Source: Allomyces arbusculus (taxonomy: Eukaryota; Blastocladiomycota; Blastocladiomycetes; Blastocladiales; Blastocladiaceae). From it: a DNA stretch of 55,691 nucleotides. The stretch is taken from contig JADHYV010000099.1 in NCBI GenBank assembly GCA_027604705.1, forward strand, positions 1-55,691. The letters run 5' to 3'. Shown here in pieces: positions 21,947-34,165 of the stretch. The notes below the pieces were generated by a model, which was given only the letters and a program-made list of their open reading frames with translations, was not told the DNA's origin and did no database searches. A program made the position numbers and the translations under genes. Every line of letters starts with the position of its first letter. Position 1 is the first letter of the stretch.

Positions 21947-22652
21947 CGCTCTTGCGTGCTGGAAAGCGGGGGCACGCCGACCCGGCGGTACGCGCGCAGA
22001 CCACGGTCGGACTGGCCTCATTTAAAACCAGCCACGGCGCCGCAGAGCGGGTTGGTTGTGATGTTGCAAACCGAGTCGATTGCAGCGTGAGCGGTGCGGT
22101 CGGTCCCAATCGGCAAGAAGCGCGTGCGTCGCGTCAGAAAAGGAGGGTTGATCTCGAACGGGTGGGTATTCGATGCGCAGTTGGCCCTTGCGGGTTGGCG
22201 CTGGCCGCGGCGTGGCAGGGATGGGGCGTGACGGCTGCCCGGGCCTGCGCCAATTGTGACGCGTGTGGACCGGCAGCGGGTCCAAGCGAGACGGCAGCGC
22301 GCTGTCTCGCGGGTCGTCCTGCTCGCGGGTCGTGGTCGGGGCGATCAGCACTGCAGCCGAGAGAGGCGGGAGACGCGCGCGAGAGGCAGCCGTGCGCCGC
22401 AATCGCGTGCGCTCACCTGACGCGGTGCTGCGCGCGTGCTGCCTGCGTGCGTGGGACTCACTCGCGCTCTCGACCCCGCCGCCGACGACGCGACCGCATC
22501 GACAACGCGGCGACGGCAACGACGACGACGACGAATTCGCGACGCTTTTATTGACCGACTGCCCGCACCGACGGCCCGGACCTGCCCCAGCACCTGTCCC
22601 GCAAGCGGCAGCACCAGCACTGTCGCCTCCCATCCTCCAACCACCGACCACA
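21947..22652. promoter_or_regulatory. Divergent promoter between GPCR and RPA1
   Basis: About 700 nt between two divergently transcribed genes. It contains one ACGCGT hexamer (22259-22264), the core of the MluI cell-cycle box used by G1/S factors in other fungi and a plausible site for a replication gene. The hexamer is common in such GC-rich DNA, so this is weak. Other frames here are Arg/Ala-rich shadows. Confidence 0.35.
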
Positions 22653-24756
22653 ATGCAGCAGCTGCCACCGCTCTCGGCCGGCGCCGTCGAGGCCAACATG
22701 CGCCCGGGCGCGCCCTTTGCCGTGACCGGCGCCATCCTCCAAGTCGTTCAAATGCGGCCCATTGCCTCCAACAAGCCGGGCGCCCCGCCCGTCACGACCG
22801 ACCCGTCGACCGAACGCTGGCGCGGCGTGCTGTCGGACGGCATCTACGGCATGAACGTGATTTTCGCGTCGGCGCTCGTGCCGTCGATGCGCAACAAGGT
22901 CATTGAAAAGAACACTGTCATACGCGTCGATAATTCCATGGACAACATGGTCAACGATACGCGGTACATTGTTTTGGTTCGGCTGGCCAAGTGAGACTTG
23001 CGTCTGACACTCTCTCCCGACAATTAGCCTTCCCATCATCCTTTCCGCCACCGTCCTCGGCCATTCGCCCACGCGCATCGGCGAGCCGCAGCAGTGGCCC
23101 ACCAAGACGACGTCCGGCGCGGGCGCCGCGCACCAGCCGCCGCACCAGCAGCATCAGCAGGCCACCGCGTCGTCCTACGTGCCCGCCGCGCCCGCTGCGG
23201 CCTATGCCCCTCCCAGCACGTCGACCGGCGGGTACGCGAATACCTCTAACTACGGCAGCAGCGCAACCAACTCGTACGGGTCGCCCGCAACGTCGACCGC
23301 GCCGGCCAACTCGTCCTACAACAGCGGTGGGTACGGCAGCACCGCCCCAGCTGTGCCCTCAGCATCGACCTCGACGCTTGCCGGCCGCCCGACGCAATCG
23401 ATTGCCAGTCTCTCGCCGTACGTCAACGCCTGGTGCATTCGCGGCCGCGTCACGCAAAAAGGCGACATGAAGCACTACACGAACGCGCGCGGCGAGGGGC
23501 ACCTGTTCAACTTTACCATTGCCGACGAGTCGTGCGACATCCGCGTCACACTCTTCAACCAGGACGCTGACCGGTACTTTGAGCAAATCAAGGAAGGGCG
23601 CGTATATCTGGTCCAGTCAGGCCGCGTGAACCCGGCGAACCGCCGGTTCAATTCGACGCAGTCCGAGTACGAGATCACGGCGGAGCGCGCGACCGTGATT
23701 GAGGAAGTGACCGACGCGCGCATCGCGTCGGCGATTCCGGCGATTCAGTTGAACCCCGTTCCGATTGCCGATTTGGCCCAGGTCGAGCCGAATACGACCG
23801 TCGACGTGCTCGGGATCGTCACGGATGTTGGGCCCGTGTCGACGATCGTGTCCAAGGCGACGCAGCGCGAACTGACCAAGCGCGACGTGACAATCGCTGA
23901 CCAGTCGGCGTACTCGGTGCGGCTTACGCTCTGGGGCAAGCAGGCCGAGAATGTGACCTTCCACGAGGGCCAGGTCCTCGGTGTGCGGCACGCGAAAGTG
24001 GGCGATTTTGGCGGGCGGTCGCTGTCGACGCTCATGTCCTCGACGCTCGTCGCCAACCCGGACTTGCCGGACGCGCACGCGCTGCAGGGCTGGTGGGATG
24101 CGCAAGGGTCGACCATGGCGCTTATGACGCACCAAGGGGCCATTGGCGGCGGCGGTGCCGCTGGCGGGATGGGTGGCGGGATGGGTGGTGCCGGCATGGG
24201 CGCGGCCGACCGCAACGACGTGACGCTGCTGTGCGACGTGCAAGACCCGGCTATGGGCGCGACCAAGCCAGAGTACTACACGACCGACGCCTACATTACC
24301 TTCATCCGCCCGTCGAACATGATGTACCCGGCGTGCCAGTCGGAGGGTTGTTCCAAGAAGGTCACGTTCACCGGGTCCGGGTGGCGGTGCGAAAAATGCT
24401 CGGTCGAGCACGACGCGCCCGAGTACCGGTACATTATGTCGATCAATGTGACCGATGCGACGGACCAGGTCTGGCTGCAGGCGTTCAACGACGCCGCGCA
24501 GACGATTCTCGGCAAGACGGCGTCGGAACTGAATTATTTGAAGGAGGCGAACCCGGCAGAGCATGACCAGGTTTTGCAGGAGGCCATGTTCCGCCCGATG
24601 CGGTTCCGCGTGCGCGTCAAGCAAGAAACGTTCCAGGACGCGGCGCGCGCACGGCATGCGATCATGGAGTGCCAGCATTTGGATGAGTCGGGCCAGGCCA
24701 TGGTTCAGGCCGGGTTAGCGGCCAAGAAGCTCGTGGCTATGTATGATGGGCAGTGA
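22653..24756 (+). CDS. RPA1: Replication protein A large subunit (RPA70/Rfa1)
   Basis: Binds single-stranded DNA in replication, repair and recombination as the large subunit of the RPA heterotrimer. Exons 22653-22990 and 23028-24756 join in phase to 688 residues, slightly longer than yeast or human. The N-terminal OB fold (1-125) ends YIVLVRLANLPIILSATVLG and GEPQQWP. A low-complexity Ser/Tyr/Gly/Asn linker follows. DBD-A starts at SPYVNAWCIRGRVTQKGD (about 240) with FNFTIADESCDIRVTLF. DBD-B carries TTVDVLGIVTDVGP and RDVTIADQSAYSVRLTLWG. DBD-C carries a zinc site of four cysteines (C549, C554, C567, C570; ACQSEGCSKKV...WRCEKC). A Gly/Met-rich insert (about 485-510) precedes it. The single intron is only 37 nt, yet splicing it is required to continue the conserved first fold. 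Confidence 0.97.
22991..23027 (+). other. 37-nt intron of RPA1
   Basis: Starts GTGAGA, contains CTGAC 13-17 nt into the intron as a possible branch site, and ends AATTAG. Both neighbouring exons encode contiguous conserved RPA1 sequence when it is removed (codon AA+C, Asn). It is far shorter than any other intron I trust in this window. Confidence 0.8.
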
Positions 24757-25189
24757 TTTGGTCGTGGATTGAGCGCGGAAACGAGGTGCGAGGATGGGTT
24801 CGTGATTGAATTATGATCGTGGCTGTTGTTGTGGTTCTTTTCATGCCTTTCGCGGCCTCGACTCAGCATGCAGTCCACCAGCGAAGCATATTCCTCGCGC
24901 TTCAGTACGTTGACAGGCATGTCACTGAACTCGCGTTCGGCCCAGAGCATCACACTTGTCCATGTCAGCCGCCATCGGCTATGCTTCACGCCAACCTGGA
25001 GGAAACGGTCAAGAAGATGCCGTGCGAGCCAAGAAGTTCCAGACCGCCCAGATCGCGCCGTGTTCATCAAGTGAGAGTGGCAAGAGGCAAGCAAGTGACT
25101 TCCGTTTGTCGTGATTCTCACAACCATGCCATGCGACGTGACCACATAGCAACCTGTGCTGGTCTTTTGGTACCACACGCTCGGCATGA
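24757..25189. other. Region between RPA1 and the LRR relic, coding uncertain
   Basis: Short frames on both strands. Minus-strand frame 25208-24705 contains protein-like text (WRLTWTSVMLWAEREFSDM), and a plus-strand frame near 24870-25000 also looks partly coding (LQYVDRHVTELAFGP). Either may be the 5' part of the decayed LRR gene or an unrelated fragment. I cannot decide between them. Confidence 0.3.
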
Positions 25190-26246
25190 TGGCGTGGCTC
25201 GCCGACATGACGTTGCCAAAGCTGCGGTCGCTAACGCTTCGTTGTGACGACAGGAGCTACTTACTGCCTTTTCGCTGCACTTCCTTCAGCATCTACACTC
25301 CACGTGCTCAGGCTGGGGTTACGAGGGATGCCCATGAGCGGGACGGCCATGTACTACCAGCATCGGTCGTACCTGACACATGTTCAGAATCGTGACCAAG
25401 AACGAGAACTGCAATTCATGGAACCCCTTTCGATGTGACCGCCAGCTCGACTAGCATCACCAACAACTTGGATTCTTCCGATGCACGAGCGTTGTGTGCC
25501 ACTGAAGCCGAATTTCCTTCCTGAGGCGCGTGGCTCCAAGTCGTGAGGACGACAGCGTCAACATTGCGGGTCCTGCTATCTGTGCCCCAAGTTGTCTACC
25601 TCCAAGCGAGCGGTCCGGTCATGCATCCGTCGGGTTGCTGGACTGCTCTATGCTCTCAGACTCGACGCGTTTGACCACATTTACCCTTAATTCGACGTGG
25701 GTTGCTGGCAAGGACTTGCTTGTGCTTGCGTGTCTGCCGCACCTGGATGTGGACGTGTAGCGGACACTGTCCACCTACCGAACGTGACGCGTCTCGCTCT
25801 CGCCAACGGCAAGGAGCAGAGCCTGCTCTCGTCCCTGGCTGCGCTCGCAGGCATGCCGCGCATCTCACTCCTCGACCTCGGCCTGCACTTCCTCACACTT
25901 CCCGTTGCCGCGGCACTGGTGCACATCAAGATCGTCAACGTGTCATGCACGCGCATTGTTGCTGGCGCATGATCCGACCAGCGAATTGCCGTCAACACTC
26001 CGGCTCCTCTACACTTCCACCAACGCTCAAACGTGGCCGATCGTGTGCGCGACTCACGTTGCGCCCGGAATCCCGTGGCCGACGCACGTGGTCGTGGACG
26101 GAAGTGCAAGTGTTGTGGTTGCTGATCGGGGTGTAGAGCCGATCGGCCTGCTCATGGCCTGGTGCAGATCAACTTATTGGCCGAGCGCGGTGCAGACCGT
26201 GTGGTTGAAGATTCGTGTGGGTAGCTCGGCTCGCATGAGCGGGTGA
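25190..26246 (+). pseudogene. Decayed leucine-rich-repeat gene
   Basis: LRR-like pieces occur in order on the plus strand but in changing frames: LADMTLPKLRSLTLRCD (about 25195-25245), LPSASTLHVLRLGLRGMPMSG (about 25273-25340), LLDCSMLSDSTRLTTFTLNS (about 25638-25700), LPNVTRLALANG and LAGMPRISLLDLGLHFL (about 25776-25905), then SELPSTLRLLYTS and following sequence to the stop at 26246. I could not join them with splice sites in phase. The F-box/LRR gene at 38299 uses similar LPxSLxxLxL units, so this may be a broken relative. A real gene with an unusual intron layout is the alternative. Confidence 0.45.
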
Positions 26247-26624
26247 AGAGGATACGCGAAGCTATTCAGCAGCTGGTATTCACGTCGATGATCGAGCTGG
26301 TGGTTGTTCCGGTGTAGGAAGCAACTTGATTGGGTGGAAGGATGATGGCTGGTCATGACACTCGATTTGGAAGAGTGGAAATGAAAGCATGGGCTGAAAT
26401 TCGAGTTTCCAACGACCATTTATGTAGGAGCACCAGACGAATGAATGGCGATGACACCAGGAGTGAAGGATCGACATACAAGAATGGATTTGACAAAAAC
26501 CGTCTAAGGCTGTATTGAGGACGATGCCGCAGAGGCCATCAAAAACAAGGGGTAATAGGCAACAGAGTACAAACAAAACGATGCAAAAATCACAACACCA
26601 GAATCAAACCAGCAAATGCAACGA
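26247..26624. other. Downstream flank of the ABC transporter
   Basis: Lower-GC sequence between the LRR relic and the transporter stop; the likely 3' UTR of the transporter. No gene seen. Confidence 0.5.
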
Positions 26625-29600
26625 CTACACGAGCCCACTCTCCTTGGCGAGCGAGTAGAAGATGGACTCGGGGTTGGCTAGCAACGCCTCGGGCGTATCG
26701 AACTCGGCCACCTCGCCGTGATCGAGCACGCAAATCCGGTCGTAGTCGAGAATTGTTGCAATACGGTGCGCAATCGTGAGCACCGTGCACCCAACAAACT
26801 CGCGGCGAATTGTCTGCTGAACAATCTCGTCGGTCTGGTGATCGATCGAGGCCGTGGCTTCGTCTAGGACCAGCACCTTGGTCTTGCGGAGGATGGCGCG
26901 CGCGAGACACAGCAGCTGCGCCTGACCAACCGACAGCGACGAGGACGTGAGACTCGCGTCGAGCCCGTCTTCTTGCTGCCGCACGTACTCGGCGAGACCA
27001 GCACCCTCAAGCGCGTGCCATAACGCGGCGTCGTCCTTAGTACCCGACGGGTCCAGGTTCTCGCGCACCTTGGCATCGAACAGGATCGGGTCCTGCGGCA
27101 AGATCGTGAGCCGTGACCGCACGTCGTGCAGGCCAATCTTGCTCAGCTCCTCGCCGTCGACGATGATCGAACCGCCCGTCGCTTCAATGATGCGGAACAG
27201 GGCCAGCGTCAACGAGGACTTGCCTATGGATCACGAACAACGAGGTCACTCGCCAGTTTCAGCGGGCCAAAGAGACAGTGGCAAAGCGCAACCAAAGCGT
27301 ACCAGCGCCCGTGCGCCCGACAATGCCAACGCGCTCACCAGCCTTGATCGACAGGTTGACGTGCTTGAGCACCGGGTCGAGCCCCTCGCGGTAGCTGGTC
27401 GTGTAGTCCTTGAACTCGATGGCGCCCTTGGCAGGCCACGCTGCGTCGAGGTCAAACGAGGTCTCCTCGGGCGCCTCGGTTGGCAGCTCTGAGTACTCCT
27501 TGATACGCTCGACCGACACGAGCGCGTTCTCGAGTTGACTCAGCATCTACAGAAGCGACCCGTCAAAGGTGAGTTGCACAAATGATTCGCGTCCGCGGGG
27601 ATCGTAGGTGGATGACAAGTAAAAACGTACGCGAATGAGCGCCGAGAGCATGAACGTAATGTCGAGCGAGTACTGGAGACTCGTGCCGACGACGGCCGTG
27701 CCGGATGTGGGCGTGAGGACGGCGAGCAGCGAAATCGCGCCGATGATCAGGTTGCCAATGATTTGCAGCTGCACAAACAGCCACCGGTTCGTCGAGATCA
27801 TGTTGTAGAAGGCCTTAGACGCATTGTCGAGCTTCTTTTCGGCGTTACTTTCGAACCGGTCGACGTGGCCGTACGCGCGAATCACGCCGAGACCGTCGAG
27901 CGACTCGGTGTAGTGCTGGTAGACGGGCGACGCGTAGACGAGGTAGAGACGCTGCACTTCGCGTGACACGTTGAGGTAGAGCCGCTGGATCACGAGGAAA
28001 ATGGCCGTGATCGGGATCAGCACGAGCACGATCCACGGCGTGGCGGCAATAATCGTGATCAGGATGCCGATCGCTTGGAACACCAAGAAAACGCATTGGT
28101 TGAACATGGCCTAGAAAATGGGCAAGAGACCGAGTCAGTCTCGCCAAGTCGTCGCCAAGCCACAGGAAGGCAATCGGCTGCTCATATGCTGATGCACCCA
28201 AGCGCCGTGCGATCAAAACGAAGGGTACGGACTGGGATATTCGTATCCACTTGTTTCTGGTCATTGGAGAACCGGTTGAGGATGCGGCCTACAGGGGATG
28301 ACAAGGGGTGATTCGTGAGTCGGCCGGTCGCGTTTTGGACATGTGAGCAAACACCAGCGACGTACCGGACGGCGTCAAGTCGAAGAAGCTGAGCGGCACG
28401 CGGAAAATGCGGTCGAGAAGGTTGACCATGGTCTTGCGCGCGGCGCGGATCGCGACAATGGCAAGCGAGAAGTAGAAAGTGAAGATCGAGATGAAACTGT
28501 TCGAGACGACGATGCCGGCGTATCCGCCCAGCCAGTACGCGACGTTCTCGCCCTTGCCAGCGCTCGAAGCGGTACCCCACATCCCGAGCCACAGTGTCAC
28601 GACGATTCCGAGTACCGTGCCAACGAGCGACAGGAACACGGACAGGGCAATGTACGCGTAGCCACAGTACTTGAAGTATTGCAAGTAGACTTGCCAGCTG
28701 ACCTTGCCCGACGTGTTCTTTTCGTTGTTTTCATCGTCCGGACCCATGTTGCCGGCCACATTGTCGTCGTCGAGCGCGAGATCCGGCGCGCTACGGCCAA
28801 TGCCGTTCATGGACGCACGCGACAGCGACTTGCGCAGCACCTTGCGCGTCTCGCCCTCGATGTCGGCCCGCTCATCGACCTCAATCGACTTCTTGTTGGC
28901 GCCCGACACGGAGGAGACCGACACGGTTTCGGACCCGTCCTCATCTGACGACTCAGACGACGACGACGTGGGCCCTTCGAGCTGCCGCTTGGCCATGTAC
29001 TCGTTGACGAGTTCGGCGACGGTGCCGTTGGCGCTCATGAGCTCCGCGTAGGTGCCCTGCTCGTGAATCTTACCGTCCTTGATGGCGATAATGTGGTCGA
29101 CGTCGGCGAGATGGTGCACAGCGTGCGTGACGAGTACGACGGTCTTGCCGCGCAGCATGCCGTGGTCCGCGTGGAACCAGGCCTCGAACATGTGCCGGTC
29201 GACATGCGCGTCGACGGCCGAGAGCGGGTCGTCCATGAGAATGATTTCCGCGTCAGCGTAGAGCGCACGCGCACAGGTGATACGCGCCTTTTGCCCGCCC
29301 GAGAGGTTAATGCCCTTTTCGCCAATCTGCGTCTGGTCGCCGTGACTGAGCACCTGCAAGTCCTTGACGAGCGAGCAGGCCTTGAGCACCTTGCGGTAGA
29401 GGTCCTTGTCGTACTCGCGGCCGAACAGGATATTGTCGCGCACGGTCCCGTTCATGATCCACGACGTCTGCGAGACGTATGCGACGCGGCCGTTGATCAC
29501 GACCTTGCCGCCGTCGGGCTTCTTGTAGATCTCGCCGAGCATTGCCGAAAGCAGTGCCGTCTTGCCCATACCGACCTTGCCGACGACGGCCGTCAACGAC

Positions 29601-31835
29601 CCGCGCGGAATCGTGAGAGTATCAACGGTCATGACCGTCTTGTCGTCGACAAAGAAGAACTCGGAGTTATCGATCTGGATTGCGGCCGGGTTGGCCACGT
29701 CGTTGGTGCGTTCCACAAACACCTCGAGCTCCTTGGTCTGCAAGAACCGGCCAATACGCTTCACTGACGCGTAGGCCTCGACGAGCGGCGACCAGCCCCA
29801 GACGAGCCCTTGAATAGGGTGCTCGACGAGTCGGAACAGCGACAGCGTCACAAAGACACGGCCGGCCGTGAGCGTGTTGGGTGGCGAGATGGCCGAGTAG
29901 ACGGCAAACACGGTAAAGGTCGAGATCGACGGCAGCATGAACGACAGACCAATCTGGATGGAGAGCACGTTGTAGACGCGACGCAGCAGGGCCAGCTCCT
30001 GGTCTCGGAAATGCAGAATGCGTGCGCGCAGGTACTTGGTCCACCCATACAACTTCAACGTCTAGGTGCCGAAAAACGGAGACGGGTCAGTATCTGACAG
30101 GTCGATGCTGGCCTCGACTCTTTGCGAAAAAAAAAAGACAGTCGTACCTTGATACCGTTGATCGCCTCGCTAATAGCCTTGATACGGCCGTCAGTCTGCG
30201 CAAGCGATGCCGTGCGCAGCACCATCATGCGCGACGCACAGTACCCGAGCACGGGCACCGCGGCCAGCATGACGGCAATCGTCATGGCCATGGTCCAACC
30301 GACCTGCTGGTAGAGCATATAGAGCGCAATTGACAGCGTGAGCGGAGTGGGTAGCAGGTCGAGCACGTTGATGAGCGTCTGCGCAATGTTGTTGGCGTCG
30401 ACTTGGCAGTGGTTGACGATTTCGCCCGTCGATGCACGGTCGTGCGAAGGAATCTTGAGTGCCTTGCGGTAGACAACGTCCTGCAAAAAAAAAAAAACAA
30501 AAGATGAATCAAAGAGAAGCAAAAATTGATGAGATGGCGCTCTCGCAAACACAGCAGGAAGACGCGATGTTGATGGAAAGAGAGGCACGGACTTGGACGG
30601 CAGCACGGCAGCGCGTCAACTCGGTAAACCCAATGTGGTACTCTTGACCCATGATGAGCGACGACGCGAGCCCGATAATCAAGAACATGATCGAGATGGT
30701 GACACCCTCGGCGGCCGGCCGTTCGGCGGGCGTGCCGCGCGCGAGGACGAGGTTGACAAAGTACTGCACAAAGAGCGGCGTCGCAAACGACATGCCGGCC
30801 GTCAAGAACGCGAGGAACGTGTTGAAGACGAGCCGCGGCCCAAAGACGGAGAGCAGAGCCTTGAAGAACGACGGGTTCTGCGGATTGACCTTGCACTGAT
30901 AATCCCACGCCTCTTGCAGCATATCGCCGGACCGGCGCGACCGCAGCGTGAACGGCAAGTCCCACATGTCCGAAAACTCGAGCGCCTTTTTGCGGCCTCG
31001 TAGCAACATTTCCGTGACCCACCAAAACGTGACCTTCGACATGTACGACGCTGTGACTTCGGGCGACTCGCGCACCGACGACCCGTCGGTCGCGACAATT
31101 TGGTGGTTCTTGCGCAAATCGTTGCCCTTGGCCGAAAAATTTTCGACAAAGAACATGACGCCCGTAATCGAGAGCTGCGTTACCGTGTGCGTGAACCACC
31201 AGTCGGTCACCTCGAGCAGAATGAGCGTGCGCAGGCGAACGGCGAGCAGGATAGCGAAAACCACGTAGAAGGTGGACAGCGACGTCGACGGGCGCCTGCT
31301 GCGCAGGTACTCGAGGTAGTGCGTCGGAATCGCAAGCGCCAGGACCAGGCACGTCAGGATCCACGCGAGGTAGGTCGACGCGGCTTGCGGCTCGTCGGCG
31401 CCGCCCGCCAGAACAACGGCCGTGATGGCTGTGGCCAAATTGCCGAGTGCGAGAATCTAGACATCATTTCAGGTCTGATTAGCTCCTGACAGGCATCACA
31501 ACGACTGTGTGTCGTGGGTTGCGCTGTGAGTGGGCGGGCACGAACCATCTTGGCCCCAATCAGCATGCGATGCGGGTGTGTCATGCCCTCTGGGAGGTTC
31601 GGCCGCTTGCGAATGAACAGGAACCGGTTCCCAATGGCCAAAAAGCACACGGCGGCCAAGGCCGTCAAGCCGACGCCCTCTTGAAAGCAAAAATTGAAGT
31701 CGATTTGCGTTGCGGCATGGGTCGTGACATCCTGGAAATTCCAGGCCGCGCGGTCGGTCAGTTTTTGGCCGGTTATGTCGATATATCCAGCCCAAAACGC
31801 ACCAATGGCTCGCCATTACGGCAAAAGGAGACCAT
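26625..31835 (-). CDS. ABCC/MRP-type full-length ABC transporter (YCF1/MRP1-like)
   Basis: ATP-driven exporter of glutathione conjugates and similar anions, usually in the vacuolar or plasma membrane. Exons 31835-31803, 31731-31546, 31456-30593, 30480-30148, 30061-28366, 28288-28233, 28110-27631, 27546-27303 and 27223-26625 join in phase to 1496 residues. An N-terminal five-helix TMD0 (starting FCRNGEPL) and the linker [12 protein letters not shown] mark the long MRP subclass. TMD1 lies in exons 3-5. NBD1 has Walker A GKVGMGKT (about 635), signature LSGGQ and Walker [13 protein letters not shown]. An acidic Ser-rich linker ([19 protein letters not shown]) looks phosphorylatable. TMD2 carries [11 protein letters not shown] and [14 protein letters not shown]2 has GRTGAGKS split by an intron, [17 protein letters not shown] and the switch His in TIAHR. 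Exon 1 is only 11 codons. Both ATP sites retain catalytic residues except the usual ABCC asymmetry. Confidence 0.96.
30485..30496 (-). repeat. A12/T12 tract next to an ABC-transporter splice acceptor
   Basis: On the transcribed sense this is a T12 tract directly before GCAG and the exon beginning DVVYRKAL, so it probably acts as the polypyrimidine tract. A second run, A10 at 30127-30136, lies inside the next intron downstream. Confidence 0.8.
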
Positions 31836-34165
31836 GGCGGCGGCAACTGGTGCAGAGCGCACTCTGCGACAATATCGGCGTTGATTGATCCAGGGAGGTG
31901 TTTGTGGATGGTGGTCGAGCTATCCGGAATCGACGGCAAATCGGCGCAGCTCACGATTCGCGTCCGTGTCCTGCGCAGCGTCGAGAGAACAGGTCGATGG
32001 TCGCGTCGACGAGTAATAACAGTTCACGCGAGCACGGGACGCTCACGACTCGAGATTCGAGCAGCTCGGACGTCGATGATTGCCGCAACCGTCGAGACGA
32101 CGCGTGGAGAGGGTGAGAGCAAGGGGAGCCGAGGCAGTGCTGGCAATAGGTGCACCGGCGGTACTTGTAGGGCCTTTGCCGGGCGCTTGTTCGCCAGAGG
32201 CAGAGGCATAAAAAGACTTGGCGCGCAGACTCTTTTGGACCGCCGCCCTGCCCGAACAGGGAGACGGGCATTCGGCATGCCGCGAGTCGGACAGGCCCTC
32301 GTTGTCGCGGCGGCGGTACACGGGAGGTGGGAGCGCCGCGTGAGCGTGGCGCGCATGAGGTTCAAGGCCGCCATCTTTGCCGGCCAGGTCAGTTCAAAAC
32401 GGCGAATTTTTCGGTGCACAGGGTTTACGCTCGCACAATTGCTGCTTCATTCAGCAGTTTTTGACGTGCCCAGCTCAAGGCTTGTGGCGTTGCTGGCGTT
32501 GCGCGCGCGTCGACGAACCGCGCGCGGTCATGTCGGAACCTGCAACGGTGCCCCAGCTGGCTTTCGGCCTCCCAAACCCACATTCCCACAAGTCGCGACC
32601 ATGCAAGTCGATGGTGCAGTCGCTCTCAGCTGTTGCAGCCAGTTAGACCCCGGTGGGAGCGCTCGGCGGGGAGTCGTCAGTCGGGCATCAGCAATTGACA
32701 GCTGGATTTGGGCGTGCGCGTCGCTGTGTTGGGTGGGGCCCAGGTGTGGCGAACCCTAGACTATTGGCCTGTGAAGCCGGACACTGGGCCGAAAAGGGGC
32801 AGGATAGACCCGAAAGGCAGAAACCTGATCAGTTTGGCGCGGTGTTACGGCCCCGGGAACTGCATCGAACAACATCGAACAGCGAAAACAGGAATCGCGC
32901 AAGGCGCCCCTCTGCATGTGACCCTCATTGTCTCGGTTGCGCAAATCCGGCAAAATACTTCTCGGCGCATAAGGGATGGCCGACATCACCACGTCGCACC
33001 AGTTGTTTCAAGTTTCGCTGACGTGGGCTCCAAACGCCGAGTGCGCGTGTCTTTTCCGGCATTTCCCTCAATCCGCTTCACAACTCGACATAAAAACCTC
33101 AACCAACACTCGCAGTCTAATACTGATATGTTTTCTGATGCGCGCAGTTGTTGAGATGCAAAGCCGGCCGGCCTACTGTCAGTTGCAAAAGGCCGCGTCA
33201 AAGCTTGAGGCTAGTGCACCTGGTGCCACTAGCCAAAGCAGTAGATGGACACCAGAAGCCAAGGAGCAGTGGAACAGGGTGGAGAGCACTGATGGGAGCA
33301 CAAGAAACCAAGGAGACGTTGAGCGGGGCGGCAAAGAGATGAGCGAAAATATGAACAGAGTGGGCTGCATCACATAATGTAAATGATTGTTGCTGCAACA
33401 GAACGTGGCAAAGGGTCATGGATCTGACCAACAACACGTTGAGCAAAATGAAGACAAACACTTCGGTTCCTGGTCTCCTCAAAAGATAAAAGATTGTGTT
33501 GCCACGCTTGGCCTGGCTCAGTCAAGTTTGCTCACATGTTCCAACTAGCATGTTTGACAGTGCATTCTCATTTGGAAGGGAGCCAGTTCTTGCCTCGCTT
33601 TGTTTATCTGGGCAATCTGCGCTAGAAATCTCTGTCGCGATGCGATCTCCTTGTTTGCTTCCACACAGATGATTTGTGACGCCAAACGAGCACACTGCAA
33701 GCTTGATTTGAGGTTTCCGTTAATACTGTCAAATCAGCTGTGGGCATGGGCTGGAGAGGTTGCCAAAGCCGTTGCAGGCTCAGCGGCTGAGCTGGGCGCA
33801 GTTTCCGTACCTGAACGAAGCACTGAGTGCCTTCCGTCTTCGGAGCACCATCACCAACATTTTTCTGTCGAGAGCAATCGGTGGCGCGACGCTCGATCCT
33901 CGTTTTCCACGCTCAACCAGAACGCACTCTGCACGGCTCGCGTGGAAGGACGGTCTGCCTGGGTGACCTGGTTCGCGTTCAGGGTCGCGCTGGCCACGTC
34001 GCGTCGCGATCAACGCGAAAGTCGGTCGCGCCGCCATGCTTTAAAAGCTCCCCGCACCCCGACGTGTCCAACGCGACGACGACCGACAGTTTGCGCTCTC
34101 CGCTCACCGGACCGGCTCCACCATCTCTGTCACGCCAAGCACGCTCCCGTTACACCGCCCCGACC
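31836..34165. other. 2.3-kb intergenic region without convincing gene
   Basis: Divergent upstream region of the transporter and of the next plus-strand gene. The first kilobase has long frames of shadow type. From about 32,950 to 33,800 GC content falls and stop codons are frequent in all frames. No tRNA, repeat array or mobile element recognised. Confidence 0.5.

Noticed and set aside
22259-22264. ACGCGT as an MBF site for RPA1
   Set aside because: A single copy, and the hexamer occurs often by chance in this GC-rich window, so it is only mentioned as a weak hint.
31881-32759. 292-aa plus-strand ORF upstream of the ABC transporter
   Set aside because: Starts within the transporter's 5' region, has mixed composition with no domain, and third positions lack the coding bias seen in true genes.
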